Notes: generated from the letters alone by a model not told the origin. 64,000 nucleotides of DNA from Candidatus Soleaferrea massiliensis AP7 (GCF_000820765.1 NZ_CCYH01000032.1:1-64000); one strand, 5' to 3'; shown: positions 53,024-62,608, counted from the first letter of the stretch. A program made the numbers and translations.

Positions 53024-53833
53024 ATGTTCTATGTACCTGTAAGAAACCGTGTAAAAATTGCGGTTTACGACCTGAATCCATGCGGCCGGCGAACGGTGCT
53101 GATGATTCACGGCTGGCCGCTTTCCGAAAAAATATTTGAATATCAAAAACTCCCGCTGCTTAAGCGCGGATACCGAGTTGTGACCCTGGATTTGCGCGGC
53201 TACGGAAATTCCGACGCGCCGGCAGGCTGCTACTGCTACAATCAGATGGCCGAGGACATCTATCGTGTGGTCCGTGCGCTGCATCTGCGCAGCTTCACAT
53301 TGGTCGGATTTTCGATGGGCGGCGCCATCGTGCTGCGCTATATGAGGCGTTACCACGGCTATGGTGTGCGCAAGCTCGTACTGCTATCCGCCGCCGCGCC
53401 GCGGTTTACCCGCTGCGAAGGCTTCCCCTACGGCACCTCCGTGGAGGAAACCGATCAGCTGATCGAGCAGGCCGAAACCGACCGCGCACAGCTCAGCTAC
53501 GACTTCAGCCGCAAACTGTTTTACAGTGAGCACAGCGACGCCATCAAAGACTTTTTTGAGGATATCTCCCAGAGCGCATCCGGCATTGCGACGGTCAAGT
53601 CCGGCTATGCCCTGCGAAACGAGGACGGCTGCTGTGATTTGGAGGCCGTACATGTTCCGACCGGCATCTTTCACGGAACGCAGGATGTGATCGTCCCCTA
53701 TGAGCTTGGCGTCTACCAGCACAAACACATTAAAAATTCCCGCATCTTCACCTTTGAGCACAGCGGACACGGCATTGTTTACGATGAACTGGAACGGTTC
53801 AACCGCGCCTTTTTGGACTTCCTTGACGAATGA
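53024..53833 (+). CDS. Alpha/beta hydrolase
   Basis: 269 aa. Haloperoxidase/esterase-like fold. MIHGWPLSEK (oxyanion region), GFSMGG (nucleophile Ser), FHGTQDVIVP (acid Asp) and HSGHGIVYDE (His) complete the triad. The start is the ATG at 53024, since AAGGAG lies 8 bases before it; the ATG at 53018 would be too close. No signal peptide. The substrate is unknown. Confidence 0.92.
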   Translation: MFYVPVRNRVKIAVYDLNPCGRRTVLMIHGWPLSEKIFEYQKLPLLKRGYRVVTLDLRGYGNSDAPAGCYCYNQMAEDIYRVVRALHLRSFTLVGFSMGGAIVLRYMRRYHGYGVRKLVLLSAAAPRFTRCEGFPYGTSVEETDQLIEQAETDRAQLSYDFSRKLFYSEHSDAIKDFFEDISQSASGIATVKSGYALRNEDGCCDLEAVHVPTGIFHGTQDVIVPYELGVYQHKHIKNSRIFTFEHSGHGIVYDELERFNRAFLDFLDE

Positions 53834-54143
53834 TTTTCTTGTTAAAAACGTCGTATTCACCTAAATATCTGCTGTCGTCATATCGCTGACATCCTCATGA
53901 TTCGTGATGTAAAAACGCAGACTGCCGCTATTTATGGCAGACCGTACGCTTACGCCGATACATTATAGCCGATTTCCGCACAGATGTCCTGGGAATTTGC
54001 TCGCACAGATAGGATACCGGTATCGGTCTTGTGAAATATCCTGTGTGATCCAAATCCGGCAGGCGCGCATTTACCGTTCTATTCGGAAGATTTTCTCTCT
54101 GTAAACCTTCCGATCGGCCAAATGCTTTTATACAGCGCAAATT
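53834..54143. other. Gene-free stretch
   Basis: No gene, repeat or promoter that I can support. Confidence 0.4.
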
Positions 54144-54180
54144 CAAAGGCGGCTCTTCTTATTGAGAAGAGCCGCCTTTG
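54144..54180 (-). terminator. Terminator of the LytTR regulator
   Basis: Perfect 16-bp stem (54144-54159 with 54165-54180), loop TATTG, about 85 bases past the stop. Confidence 0.8.
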
Positions 54181-54264
54181 AAAATTGATGGTGTATATAA
54201 AAAGGGGGAAATCATAGGGAAATGATCGGGATAAAACTATGCGGGCAGAAATGCGTACAAGGCC

Positions 54265-55017
54265 TTACAGACCTCTGTTTCTGCCATCTGGCTGGTTCAA
54301 CGGAAGCTGAGAAAAGATAAACTCCTTATAGCGCGTACGAATTTCCGCGCGTTCTTTACGGCTCAGCAGCAGTGTTTGTCCGTTTTTCAATCTGCAGGAA
54401 TCCGATGTCATCCGGTCCACAAAATGCATGTTGACCAAAAAACCGCGCTGTATCTTTAAAAACGGTCCGCCGCCCAGCATCTCCTCCATCTCGCGCAGGG
54501 AATGGGCGGTGCGCAGCGGCTCGGACTGTGCTGCGAGATAGACTGCCGTCGATTTATTCTCACTTTGGATATAGAGGATGGTATCCAGATAAACCTGCAC
54601 CACATCCCGTCCGATCTTAAGTGCGATCATTCTGCGGGATACCCTCTGACTGGTCAGGCGTCCAAGCGTTTCCATAAGCTGCTCAACGGTGACCGGCTTG
54701 ACCAGATAATGAAGCGCCCTTAAAGAAAACGCCTCCACAGCGTATTCCCGGCTGGTGGTTACAAATACAATTTCGGTCCGTTCCGACAGCGCTCTCAGCT
54801 GTTTGGCTGTTTCGACTCCAGTCATTCCGGTCATATAGATATCCAGAAACACCAGCGAAAATTGGATGTTGTTTGCTCTGCCGTATACGAGCAGTTCCTT
54901 TCCATCCTGAAAGCAGGTGATGCGTGCGGTCATTCCAATTATCTTGAGCGCCTGCTCCAATGCAGACTGCAAAGACCGCATTGCCTGCTGATCGTCGTCA
55001 CAGATCGCAATGAACAC
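54265..55017 (-). CDS. LytTR-type response regulator (AgrA/LytR class), orphan
   Basis: 250 aa. Receiver domain with acidic pocket CDDDQ, phospho-acceptor Asp in VFLDIYM (about 59) and Lys in YLVKPV. A LytTR DNA-binding domain follows from about 130 (IQSENKSTAVYL, FLKIQRGFLVNMHFVDR). The start is GTG with GGAGG seven bases upstream. No histidine kinase or peptide-pheromone gene is adjacent, so the input is unknown. Confidence 0.92.
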   Translation of the reverse strand: MFIAICDDDQQAMRSLQSALEQALKIIGMTARITCFQDGKELLVYGRANNIQFSLVFLDIYMTGMTGVETAKQLRALSERTEIVFVTTSREYAVEAFSLRALHYLVKPVTVEQLMETLGRLTSQRVSRRMIALKIGRDVVQVYLDTILYIQSENKSTAVYLAAQSEPLRTAHSLREMEEMLGGGPFLKIQRGFLVNMHFVDRMTSDSCRLKNGQTLLLSRKERAEIRTRYKEFIFSQLPLNQPDGRNRGL

Positions 55018-55361
55018 CGCCGTACCTCCATTTCATTGTGCTCTTCTCCCGCCTGATTTCATAATACCATAGCAGCACGCCTTCGGACTTACACGCCGCA
55101 AAACAGCGTAAAAACCGGTTCAGCGGTTTGGGTTATGGCGTGGCATCCGTGTCGGCGTGTATCGCGCAATCATCCCGCCCCACGGCGGACCGCAAGCGCA
55201 GAAGCGTTTGTTATACGGGTATTATACCATATTTTCTTCACAATGTGTCAGCCGTTTACCCCTTTTTTCTGCATCTTGTCTCTTTTTCAGAGAATTTTTA
55301 TGCATAGTAGCACCGATATCTTTCCCCATCAAGTCATCCATACATCCTCATATGGAAGGAA
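55018..55361. other. Intergenic region between thrS and the LytTR gene
   Basis: Holds a minus-strand TATAAT at about 55222-55227 that may serve the LytTR gene, but no good -35 was seen. No gene recognised. Confidence 0.35.
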
Positions 55362-55395
55362 AGAGAACATCCGCGTAAAGGCGGATGCCCTCTTT
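55362..55395 (-). terminator. Hairpin after thrS
   Basis: CATCCGC (55368-55374) with GCGGATG (55381-55387), extended by AGAG/CTCT outside. It is the likely terminator of thrS. Confidence 0.55.
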
Positions 55396-55417
55396 TCAAT
55401 GTTTGATATTCTGCCTG

Positions 55418-57181
55418 TTATTTCTTCTCTTTGATCTGCGTCAGGACCATGTCCAGGAACTCCTCGCGGCTCATGGTTTTGTTCTCACCGGAATCGCGGA
55501 AACGCACCGTCACCGTGCCGTTCTCCTGCTCCTGATCACCGATGACCAGCATATACGGGATTTTTGCCAGCTGGGCTTCCCGGATTTTAAAGCCGGTCTT
55601 CTCCTGCCGCTTGTCACTCTCACAGCGCACGCCGTTTCTGCGAAGCATATCGCAGATGCCGTCGACGTACTCATTGTTGCGGTCGGCAATCGGCAGCAGC
55701 TTGACCTGTACCGGCGAAAGCCATACCGGGAATTTGCCTGCATAGTGCTCGATCAGAATGCCGATGAAGCGCTCAATCGAGCCGAACACCACGCGGTGGA
55801 TCATGATCGGACGGTGTTTCTGGCCATCCGAGCCGGTATACTCCGCTTCAAAGCGCATCGGCAGCTGGAAATCAAGCTGGATGGTACCGCACTGCCAGGT
55901 TCTTCCGATGGAATCCTCGAGGTGAAAGTCGATCTTCGGCCCGTAGAATGCGCCGTCGCCCTCGTTGACCACGTAGTCAAGCCCCAGTTCTTCGAGCGCC
56001 CTTCTGAGACCGTCGGTCGCAACCGCCCAGTCCTCCTCGCTTCCGATGCTGTCTTCGGGACGGGTGGAGAGCTCGACATGGTATTTGAAGCCGAACAGGC
56101 TGTAAACCTCATCGATCAGCCGCACCACGCCCTTGATCTCGCTGGTAATCTGGTCGGTGGTCATGAAGATGTGGGCGTCGTCCTGTGTGAAACAGCGCAC
56201 GCGCATGAGTCCGTGCAGCGCGCCGGATTTCTCGTGGCGGTGCACCAGTCCCAGTTCGCCGACACGCATCGGCAGGTCGCGGTAAGAATGCAGCTCCGAT
56301 TTGTACACCAGCATGCCGCCCGGGCAGTTCATCGGCTTGATGGCAAAGGTGGTTTCATCGATTTCGGTTGTGTACATGTTTTCCTTATAGTGATCCCAGT
56401 GGCCGGAGGTTTCCCAGAGCTGGCGGTTCAGCATCATCGGCGTGGAGATCTCCACATAGCCCTCGCGGTCATGGATTTCGCGCCAGTAGTTGATCAGCGT
56501 ATTCTTGAGCACCATACCCTTCGGCAGGAAGAACGGGAAGCCCGGTCCCTCCTCCATGATCGTGAACAGGCCAAGCTCTTTGCCGAGCTTGCGGTGGTCG
56601 CGCTTCTTGGCCTCTTCCATGCGGGTGATATATTCCTGCAGGTCTGTTTTGTTCGAGAACGCGGTTCCGTAGATACGGGTCAGCATCTTGTTCTTCTCGT
56701 TGCCGCGCCAGTATGCGCCGGCAAGGGAGGTGAGCTTGAACGCCTTCACGGCGGAGGTATAGGTGACATGCGGGCCTGCGCAGAGGTCCACATAATCGCC
56801 CTGCTTGAAGAAGCTGAGCTCCTCATCCTCCGGCAGGTCGTTGATCAGCTCGATTTTGTACGGCTCGCCGAGCTTCTCCATCAGAGCGACCGCCTCGTCG
56901 CGCGGCAGTGTGAAGCGCTCCAGCTTGAGGTTTTCCTTGACAATGCGCTTCATCTCCTTTTCGAGCGCGGCAAGGTCGTCCTCCGTGAAGGCCTCCTCCC
57001 GGTCGAAATCGTAATAGAATCCATCCTTGATGGACGGTCCAATGGCAAGCTTTGCGTCCGGGTACAGCCGTTTTACCGCCTGCGCAAGGATATGGGACGC
57101 CGTATGGCGCAGTGCGTTTCTTCCCAACTCTTCTTCAAATGCGGACTCGACAACCGAGCCGTCATGCAGTATGACTTTCAT
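55418..57181 (-). CDS. thrS: Threonyl-tRNA synthetase lacking most of the TGS domain
   Basis: 587 aa against the usual 635-645. The N terminus starts with a stub of the TGS domain (MKVILHDGSVVES) and moves at once into the editing domain (LRHTASHILAQAVKRLYP, HxxxH). The class II catalytic core follows (KPMNCPGGMLVYKSELHSYR; motif 2 with GLMRVRCFTQDDAHIFMT; motif 3 GSIERFIGILIEHYAG), then the anticodon-binding domain (SPVQVKLLPIADRNNEY). Editing and catalytic residues look intact. GGAGG precedes the ATG. Expression is controlled by a T-box leader. Confidence 0.96.
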   Translation of the reverse strand: MKVILHDGSVVESAFEEELGRNALRHTASHILAQAVKRLYPDAKLAIGPSIKDGFYYDFDREEAFTEDDLAALEKEMKRIVKENLKLERFTLPRDEAVALMEKLGEPYKIELINDLPEDEELSFFKQGDYVDLCAGPHVTYTSAVKAFKLTSLAGAYWRGNEKNKMLTRIYGTAFSNKTDLQEYITRMEEAKKRDHRKLGKELGLFTIMEEGPGFPFFLPKGMVLKNTLINYWREIHDREGYVEISTPMMLNRQLWETSGHWDHYKENMYTTEIDETTFAIKPMNCPGGMLVYKSELHSYRDLPMRVGELGLVHRHEKSGALHGLMRVRCFTQDDAHIFMTTDQITSEIKGVVRLIDEVYSLFGFKYHVELSTRPEDSIGSEEDWAVATDGLRRALEELGLDYVVNEGDGAFYGPKIDFHLEDSIGRTWQCGTIQLDFQLPMRFEAEYTGSDGQKHRPIMIHRVVFGSIERFIGILIEHYAGKFPVWLSPVQVKLLPIADRNNEYVDGICDMLRRNGVRCESDKRQEKTGFKIREAQLAKIPYMLVIGDQEQENGTVTVRFRDSGENKTMSREEFLDMVLTQIKEKK

Positions 57182-57214
57182 ATGATGTTCCTCCTATTCA
57201 ATCGGTCAAAATCA

Positions 57215-57460
57215 TAAAAAAACCCCTGAACGGGTCTTAAAAAACCGTTCAAGGGTGCTTCTTTCAAACTAAGCACGGTTCCACCTTGATTTTTCACTTC
57301 GGTACAAACCTTGTTCCTTAACGCGGAAATACGGTAATGCTCATCGCACACGGCTCCGGAGCGGTTTTCGCCGTCCTGCGCACAAAGGGACTTTCAGCCG
57401 CGGCCCCTCTTCTCTGCCTGCACATGTCAACAGCTACTCTTTCCATCAATGCCTTTCTTT
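57215..57460 (-). promoter_or_regulatory. T-box riboswitch leader of thrS
   Basis: The minus-strand T-box sequence AAGGTGGAACCGTG is at 57274-57287. The terminator is formed by 57222-57233 with 57245-57256, followed by a T7 run. The Stem I region lies upstream (AGAGAAG and TGAAA elements), and a candidate Thr specifier ACC is at 57333-57335. Uncharged tRNA-Thr would stabilise the antiterminator and allow thrS transcription. Confidence 0.92.
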
Positions 57461-57462
57461 CA

Positions 57463-57491
57463 TTTATATCACAATGCGCGCGTTTTGTCAA
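57463..57491 (-). promoter_or_regulatory. thrS promoter
   Basis: Minus-strand TTGACA (57486-57491) and TATAAA (57463-57468), spacer 17. Confidence 0.8.
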
Positions 57492-57505
57492 GATGTTTCG
57501 ACCCA

Positions 57506-57787
57506 ATTCGGCAGTTGGACGGCGCGTAAAGCAATTCCAATGCGTCCCCCGGTCGTACCGAGCCGGAAAGGATGGGCCAGACAACCATAACGCGGCAACC
57601 GGACAGATCAGACGGCATCATTCGGCAGTTGGTCAGGACATGCCGTGTAGTATGCAGATATATCTGTGCAGACATAGAAAGGATGGGTGGACAAGCATTG
57701 CGCGGCAGTCGGACAGATGGGACGGCATCATTCGGCAGCCAGTCAAATCGTATAGTGTGCGGACATATAAACCGGAAGGCCGGCGGC
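57506..57787. repeat. About 111-bp intergenic tandem repeat, 2.5 copies
   Basis: GAAAGGATGGG starts units at 57566 and 57677. Within them, GACGGCATCATTCGGCAG recurs, and ATTCGGCAGTTGG also occurs at 57506, marking a partial third copy. No coding function is evident. Confidence 0.75.
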
Positions 57788-57812
57788 ATCTCTGTCCGCC
57801 AGTCTTCCGGTT
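57770..57812 (-). terminator. Terminator of the glycyl-radical operon
   Basis: AACCGGAAG (57770-57778) with CTTCCGGTT (57804-57812), plus an inner GGCGG/CCGCC stem, 16 bases after the activase stop. Confidence 0.7.
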
Positions 57813-57828
57813 ATACTTTGTCATTATG

Positions 57829-58740
57829 CTATTTTCCAATCAGGACTTCAAGCCCTTCGGTATCCAGACCGTCAATCAGGCCGGTGAGCTGTTCTTCCGT
57901 CATCGGCTCGTCGACCGGATACGGGTACTCCTCGCCAAGGCTCAGATACTTGCTGATGCCGAAGGTGTGATACGGCAGGAACCGAATCAGCTTGATGCCG
58001 AAATCCCGCACCGTGTTCACGATGTCCTGCAGCTGCTCCCGCTGTGCGTTGAAGCCCGGGATGACCGGGACGCGCACCTCGACCGGGACGCGGCCGGAAA
58101 GGTTTTTCAGGGTGGTGAGCACCCGCTCGTTCCCCGCGCCGATCACCTTGCGGTGAAGCTCGCTGTCGGTATGCTTCAAGTCAATCATCACATAATCGAG
58201 CAGCGGCAGCAGCGATTCGTAGACCTGCCAGTCGTTGTTGCCGTTGGTCTCAATCGCCGTGTGGAAGCCCGCATCCCGGCAGCGTTTGAGCATTTCCAGC
58301 AAAAACGCGTGCTGGAGGGTAGGCTCGCCGCCGCTGAAGGTCACGCCGCCGTCCGATTCGCGGTAATATAATCGGTCCTTATAGAGCACCCGCATGACCT
58401 CGTCGACCGTCCAGGCCTTTCCGAGCAGCTTGCATCCGTCGTTCGGACAGACCTTGACGCACTCCCCGCAGGCAACGCACCTTTCGGGGTCGCGGACATA
58501 CCGGCCGTCCTCCAGGGTCACGGCTCCCTGCTTGCAGTTCTGGGCGCACCGTCCGCAGGCGGTGCAAAGCGACTGGACGCGGAAGATCTGCGGCTTTACG
58601 GACAGGGATTCCGGGTTGTGGCACCAGGGACAGGCCTGGTTGCAGCCCTTTAAAAAGACCACCGTGCGGATTCCCGGCCCGTCATCCAGGGAAAACCGCT
58701 GAATATCAAACAGTTCTCCCTGCAGCTTGATGTTTTCCAT
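57829..58740 (-). CDS. Glycyl radical enzyme activating protein (radical SAM)
   Basis: 303 aa. CNQACPWC (CxxxCxxC, Cys 33, 37, 40) binds the SAM-cleaving 4Fe-4S cluster. A ferredoxin-like insert carries two more cluster sets (CTACGRCAQNC and CVACGECVKVCPNDGC), and GGVTFSGGEP is the SAM-binding GGE motif. The insert with extra clusters is typical of activases for non-PFL glycyl radical enzymes. It begins about 30 bases after the GRE stop with AAAGGAG, and would abstract hydrogen from Gly777 of the neighbour. Confidence 0.95.
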   Translation of the reverse strand: MENIKLQGELFDIQRFSLDDGPGIRTVVFLKGCNQACPWCHNPESLSVKPQIFRVQSLCTACGRCAQNCKQGAVTLEDGRYVRDPERCVACGECVKVCPNDGCKLLGKAWTVDEVMRVLYKDRLYYRESDGGVTFSGGEPTLQHAFLLEMLKRCRDAGFHTAIETNGNNDWQVYESLLPLLDYVMIDLKHTDSELHRKVIGAGNERVLTTLKNLSGRVPVEVRVPVIPGFNAQREQLQDIVNTVRDFGIKLIRFLPYHTFGISKYLSLGEEYPYPVDEPMTEEQLTGLIDGLDTEGLEVLIGK

Positions 58741-58770
58741 ATTCGAAACTCCTTTAAAAAAGGGGGATTT

Positions 58771-61182
58771 TTAAGCGTATGCGGCGTATTCGGTGCGGGA
58801 AATCAGATGATCCTGCCACTTCTTCTCCAGCTCGACATAGAACGCGCTGAAGCCCGCTACCTTGACGACCAGCTGGCGGTACTGCTCCGGATGCTTCTGC
58901 GCATCCAGCAGCATCTCGCGGCTGATGACGTTGAACTGCACCTGGAAGCCGCCCCCTGCAAAGTAGACGCGGATCGCGTGCGAAACCTTGCGGATCTTCT
59001 CGTCGCTTGAGAGCGCCGACGGATGGAACTTGATGTTCAATATCGAGCCGTTGTCCATCAGCTTGTGGTCGATCTTGGCGACCGAATTGAACACGGCGGT
59101 GATGCCGTTCTTGTCGGTTCCCGGCACCGGGGACAGGTTGTCGGCGATCGACTCGCCGTCGAGCCGTCCGTCCGGCGTCGCGCCGATGACCTCGCCGTCG
59201 ATGACGTTCATGACGACCGTCTGCGCGGTGCATCCGAACTGGCCGCCGCGCAGCGGCTTGAACTGCTTCATCTTATCGGGCATCAGGCGGAAAACGCGGC
59301 CACACATGCTGTCGACCTCGTCGAGGTCGTTGCCGAGCTTCGGGCAGTCGAGCAGCGCCTTGCGGATTTCGATGTATTCATCGCCCTCGAAGTTCGCGTT
59401 CATCGCGTCGAGGACCTCTTTCATCGTGTATTTTTTCCGGCGGAACACCACCTCGTCGATGGCGGTCAGCGCGTTTGCGACATTCGGGAAGCCGTGCGCG
59501 TGGACGATCGTGTCGTTGTAGTTCGGTCCCCTGCCCCAGGAGATGTCCTTCGCCATGTCGATGCGGTAATCCATCACGCTCGAGAGGAACGGCGTCGGGG
59601 TCAAGGTATAGTAGCTCTCGGCGATCGCGCGTTCGATCTTCGGGATATATGGCAGATAAAAATCGAGCTGCTCCTCAAACAGGCCGATCACCTCGTCGAT
59701 CGACTGGCAGTCCTTGATGGATTTGGAGGTTCCGCACAGCGTTTTGCCGGTGTTCGGGTTTCTGCCGTCGTGCAGCGCAAGCTCGAGCAGCTTGAGCATG
59801 TTGACATAGACCGGGGTGACGCCGGTCGCATGCTTGCCTGGCACGCGCACCTCACTGCAGCCCATCGACGCCCAGTCGCGCGCATCCTCGAGGGAGACGC
59901 CGACGCGGGTCATCATCTCGATCGCGATGTCGTCGTTGAAGAAGGCCGGCATGCCGCCGCCGTGCGCAACCAGCGCTTTCAGGCTGGCATCCACAAACTC
60001 GATCGGCGTCGTTTTGCCGACGCTGACCACGACGGTCGGAATGTTCATATTGGTGTGGCCCAGCGCCTTTAAAAAGATGTAGGACAGGTCGTTGACGGCG
60101 CTCTTTCCATCACGGGTCTGGCCGCCCAATGTGATGGCCTGGAACAGCTGGTTGCCGCCGAGGATTTCGGTGGTGCCCCAGTCGCGCAGCTTGTTCGCCT
60201 CAAAGCATTTGAGCAGGAAGCATTCGTAAAGCTGCTGCGCCTTTTCCGGGTCCATCAGGCCGTTTTCACAGTCCCTTTTATAGAATTCATAGAGGTAGGA
60301 ATCCATGCGGCCCAGCGAGATGCTGTGGCCGTTGGATTCGATCTGAATCAGCAGATGCACGATCAGCACCAGCTGCAGCGCCTCATAGAAGGTATCCGGC
60401 TTTTTGGTCGAGATCTTCTCACACATCCTGGCTAAACCCATCAGCTCGAGCCGGCGCGCGACGTTCTGCTCCTTCTCGGCATGCTCGGTCGCCAACTCGC
60501 CCAGACGCTGGGTGTATTCGACCGCGCCCTGTAAGGACAGAATCACCGATTCCAGGAAGGAACGCTGGTCGAGATAAGCTTCATCCGTCTCGTCGAGCGC
60601 CGCAAGCTTCTGTTTGGTGTGCTCAAGCACCGGACCGAAGCCGGTTTCGAGCAGGCTGACATAGTCCGGGATGATGTGGCCGTCGCCGTTCTGGTTGTGC
60701 TCGATCGACATGGTCTGGTTGATGCTCGGATGCTGGTGTCCCTTGCCGTCTGGGCCGGGGCCCATCAGCACATCGCCGATGGTGTGCTTGAGCGTATAAT
60801 CCACCCGGTCGAAATGGGTTTTTCCATCCCAGACTTTACAGATTGCACGGATTTCCTCTTTTCTGCCCGCCGGGATCACGAACCGCTGGCGCGGGCGGGT
60901 TTCGAAGGTGTCAAGCTCGTCCTCGATCCAGTCCACGGCGTATTCCGGGAACAGGGACGCCGCCAGCGGCTTGCTGGCCGTGTTGCCCAGCAGCAGGTCG
61001 TCCGGGCCTATGTAGAGGGTCATCTCATTCAGGAAACGGCGGAAGGCCTTCGCGCGGCGGACATCCACCGGCTGGGCCATATTGCCGAGACATTCCTCGG
61101 TATAAATCCTCGCGCGCTCGGTACAGATTTCAGGCGCGTTGTTTAAAATGTAGGCTTTGATGCGCTCGGTTCTGGTCATCAT
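58771..61182 (-). CDS. Glycyl radical enzyme of the CxE (dehydratase/lyase) class, substrate unknown
   Basis: 803 aa. A ten-stranded barrel enzyme using a glycyl and a thiyl radical. The active loop reads SMGCSEVRVPGK: thiyl Cys442 and Glu444, two residues on, match the C-x-E pair of eliminating GREs (choline lyase, diol dehydratases) and not the Cys-Cys of pyruvate formate-lyase. The glycyl loop VKVAGFSAFYVEL has Gly777, and the end HLISRTEYAA is family-like. Other landmarks are IPDYVSLLETGFG, SLGRMDSYLYEFYKRD and TPDGRLDGESIADNLSP. AAAGGAGG precedes the ATG. The GCSE variant (most known members read GCVE) and the amidohydrolase/YjbQ/LacI context fit none of the well-known GRE clusters I recall. 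Confidence 0.93.
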   Translation of the reverse strand: MMTRTERIKAYILNNAPEICTERARIYTEECLGNMAQPVDVRRAKAFRRFLNEMTLYIGPDDLLLGNTASKPLAASLFPEYAVDWIEDELDTFETRPRQRFVIPAGRKEEIRAICKVWDGKTHFDRVDYTLKHTIGDVLMGPGPDGKGHQHPSINQTMSIEHNQNGDGHIIPDYVSLLETGFGPVLEHTKQKLAALDETDEAYLDQRSFLESVILSLQGAVEYTQRLGELATEHAEKEQNVARRLELMGLARMCEKISTKKPDTFYEALQLVLIVHLLIQIESNGHSISLGRMDSYLYEFYKRDCENGLMDPEKAQQLYECFLLKCFEANKLRDWGTTEILGGNQLFQAITLGGQTRDGKSAVNDLSYIFLKALGHTNMNIPTVVVSVGKTTPIEFVDASLKALVAHGGGMPAFFNDDIAIEMMTRVGVSLEDARDWASMGCSEVRVPGKHATGVTPVYVNMLKLLELALHDGRNPNTGKTLCGTSKSIKDCQSIDEVIGLFEEQLDFYLPYIPKIERAIAESYYTLTPTPFLSSVMDYRIDMAKDISWGRGPNYNDTIVHAHGFPNVANALTAIDEVVFRRKKYTMKEVLDAMNANFEGDEYIEIRKALLDCPKLGNDLDEVDSMCGRVFRLMPDKMKQFKPLRGGQFGCTAQTVVMNVIDGEVIGATPDGRLDGESIADNLSPVPGTDKNGITAVFNSVAKIDHKLMDNGSILNIKFHPSALSSDEKIRKVSHAIRVYFAGGGFQVQFNVISREMLLDAQKHPEQYRQLVVKVAGFSAFYVELEKKWQDHLISRTEYAAYA

Positions 61183-61207
61183 AGTTCCTCCTTTACAGAG
61201 ACTGATT

Positions 61208-62287
61208 CTATTGTGATTGGATGGATTCCTTTCTTTCAGTTTCTACGTTCTGCCGCATGTCCTGTGGCTCGAGCAGGCGCGGCTTGATGTAGATCCGCTG
61301 GGGTTCCTGCTGCGCGTGCTGCATGGTGTTGTACAAAAGCTGGAACGCCTTCTGCCCCATCGCGCGGTGATCCTGCTCCATGATGAAGATTTCATTCAGG
61401 TTCTGCACCGTGTTCTGCTGGAACTCCAATGGATAGGTCAGCGAAAACGAGTCAAACGCCGCGACGTCGACCCGGCCGTCCGCGCCGATGCAGCCCACCA
61501 GCTCGCCCAGCTGCTCGACATCCCAGGTCGTCGCGAGCACCACGGCGGTGAATTTGCGCGCGGAGCCGTACATCCGAAAGATCGGCTGGTACGAAAGTGG
61601 CCGGTCGGAGTAGATATACTCCTTGACGCTGTCCAGCCCGTTCGCTTCCATCGCCTGCTGGTATCCCTCGAACCGGTCCATCTGCACCGAGGTGAAGATA
61701 GATTTGCCGTGGAACACAAACAGGATGTTTCTATGCCCGCGCTCGATGAGCTTTTCGGTCAGCCGATAGGCACCGGCCCGATTGTCGGCTGTGACAAAGC
61801 TCAGGTCAAGGTCGTACAGATATCGGTCGACAAAGACCATCGGCAGCTCCTGCCGTTTGAGCTTTTCGAAGTATTCCAGATTCGCGACATTGTCGCAGGC
61901 GTTGACAATCAGTCCGTCGACAATGCCGGTGCTCAGGATTTCCAGGCAGCGCCGCTCGATCGCCGGGTCCTCGTGGGTGTTGAAGATCATCGTCTGATAG
62001 CCCTTCTCCCGCGCGGACTGCTCGATGGCGTCGGTCAGCTTGCTGAGAAACAGGAAATCCAGCCCGGGCTGGATCAGCCCGATGACCGATTTGCGTTTGA
62101 GCCGCGCCAGCGTGCTGTGTTCGTCAGCCCCCGCGCCGCGCGGCTGATAGCCGTAGTGCTGCGCCAGCTTCAGAATCCGGCTGCGCTTCTCCGAGGAAAC
62201 CCGCACCGGCTTGTCGTTGAGCACCTTGGATACCAGCGACTTGGATACATGCGCCTTGTTCGCGATAAACTGCAGCGTAACCTTCAT
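61208..62287 (-). CDS. LacI family transcriptional regulator
   Basis: 359 aa from the ATG at 62287 (GGAGG upstream). The HTH is at the N terminus (LQFIANKAHVSKSLVSKVLN), followed by a hinge and a periplasmic-binding-protein-like ligand domain (VIGLIQPGLDFLFLSKLTDA onward). It lies 25 bases before the GRE gene on the same strand, so it is part of the operon it probably controls. A palindromic operator precedes it. The ligand fold suggests a small polar effector such as a sugar, polyol or related acid. Confidence 0.94.
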   Translation of the reverse strand: MKVTLQFIANKAHVSKSLVSKVLNDKPVRVSSEKRSRILKLAQHYGYQPRGAGADEHSTLARLKRKSVIGLIQPGLDFLFLSKLTDAIEQSAREKGYQTMIFNTHEDPAIERRCLEILSTGIVDGLIVNACDNVANLEYFEKLKRQELPMVFVDRYLYDLDLSFVTADNRAGAYRLTEKLIERGHRNILFVFHGKSIFTSVQMDRFEGYQQAMEANGLDSVKEYIYSDRPLSYQPIFRMYGSARKFTAVVLATTWDVEQLGELVGCIGADGRVDVAAFDSFSLTYPLEFQQNTVQNLNEIFIMEQDHRAMGQKAFQLLYNTMQHAQQEPQRIYIKPRLLEPQDMRQNVETERKESIQSQ

Positions 62288-62318
62288 GCGTGTTCCTCCG
62301 TTTCTCATTGCCATCAAT

Positions 62319-62339
62319 ATACCACAAAATTAGTGGCAT
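62319..62339 (-). promoter_or_regulatory. LacI-type palindromic operator
   Basis: ATACCAC and GTGGCAT flank a 7-base centre (one mismatch in the arms). It lies about 30 bases upstream of the LacI start codon and overlaps a possible -10 TATATT, as expected for autorepression. Confidence 0.65.
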
Positions 62340-62608
62340 TTCCAGTCGTTTTACTAAGTTTTTTCATGTCTTTTATTCTGCTGGCCGTTCCAACCGATTT
62401 CCATTTCCGGGCTTGCTGTTTTCCGGCCGGGAATTTTTCTAAAGGCAGATTTCCGGTTCCATATTCCCGCCCGCAGAATCCATATATACTTACAAGGATG
62501 TCTCCGATTCTATCGGTACAAAAATACGTCTCGATTTCGTTTTAACGGACAATCCGGGCAACTGCGTTTGGTTCTTCTATGGTCAACTTCCCAAGGGACG
62601 TGCCCGTT
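62340..62608. other. Spacer between yjbQ and the LacI gene
   Basis: No gene recognised. It should contain the end of the yjbQ transcript and the LacI promoter. Confidence 0.4.

Noticed and set aside
55385..57217. 610-aa open frame antisense to thrS
   Set aside because: Shadow of the high-GC thrS coding strand; His/Arg/Val-biased, without family motifs, and it crosses the T-box terminator.
59023..60072. 349-aa open frame antisense to the glycyl radical enzyme
   Set aside because: Antisense shadow with no motifs.
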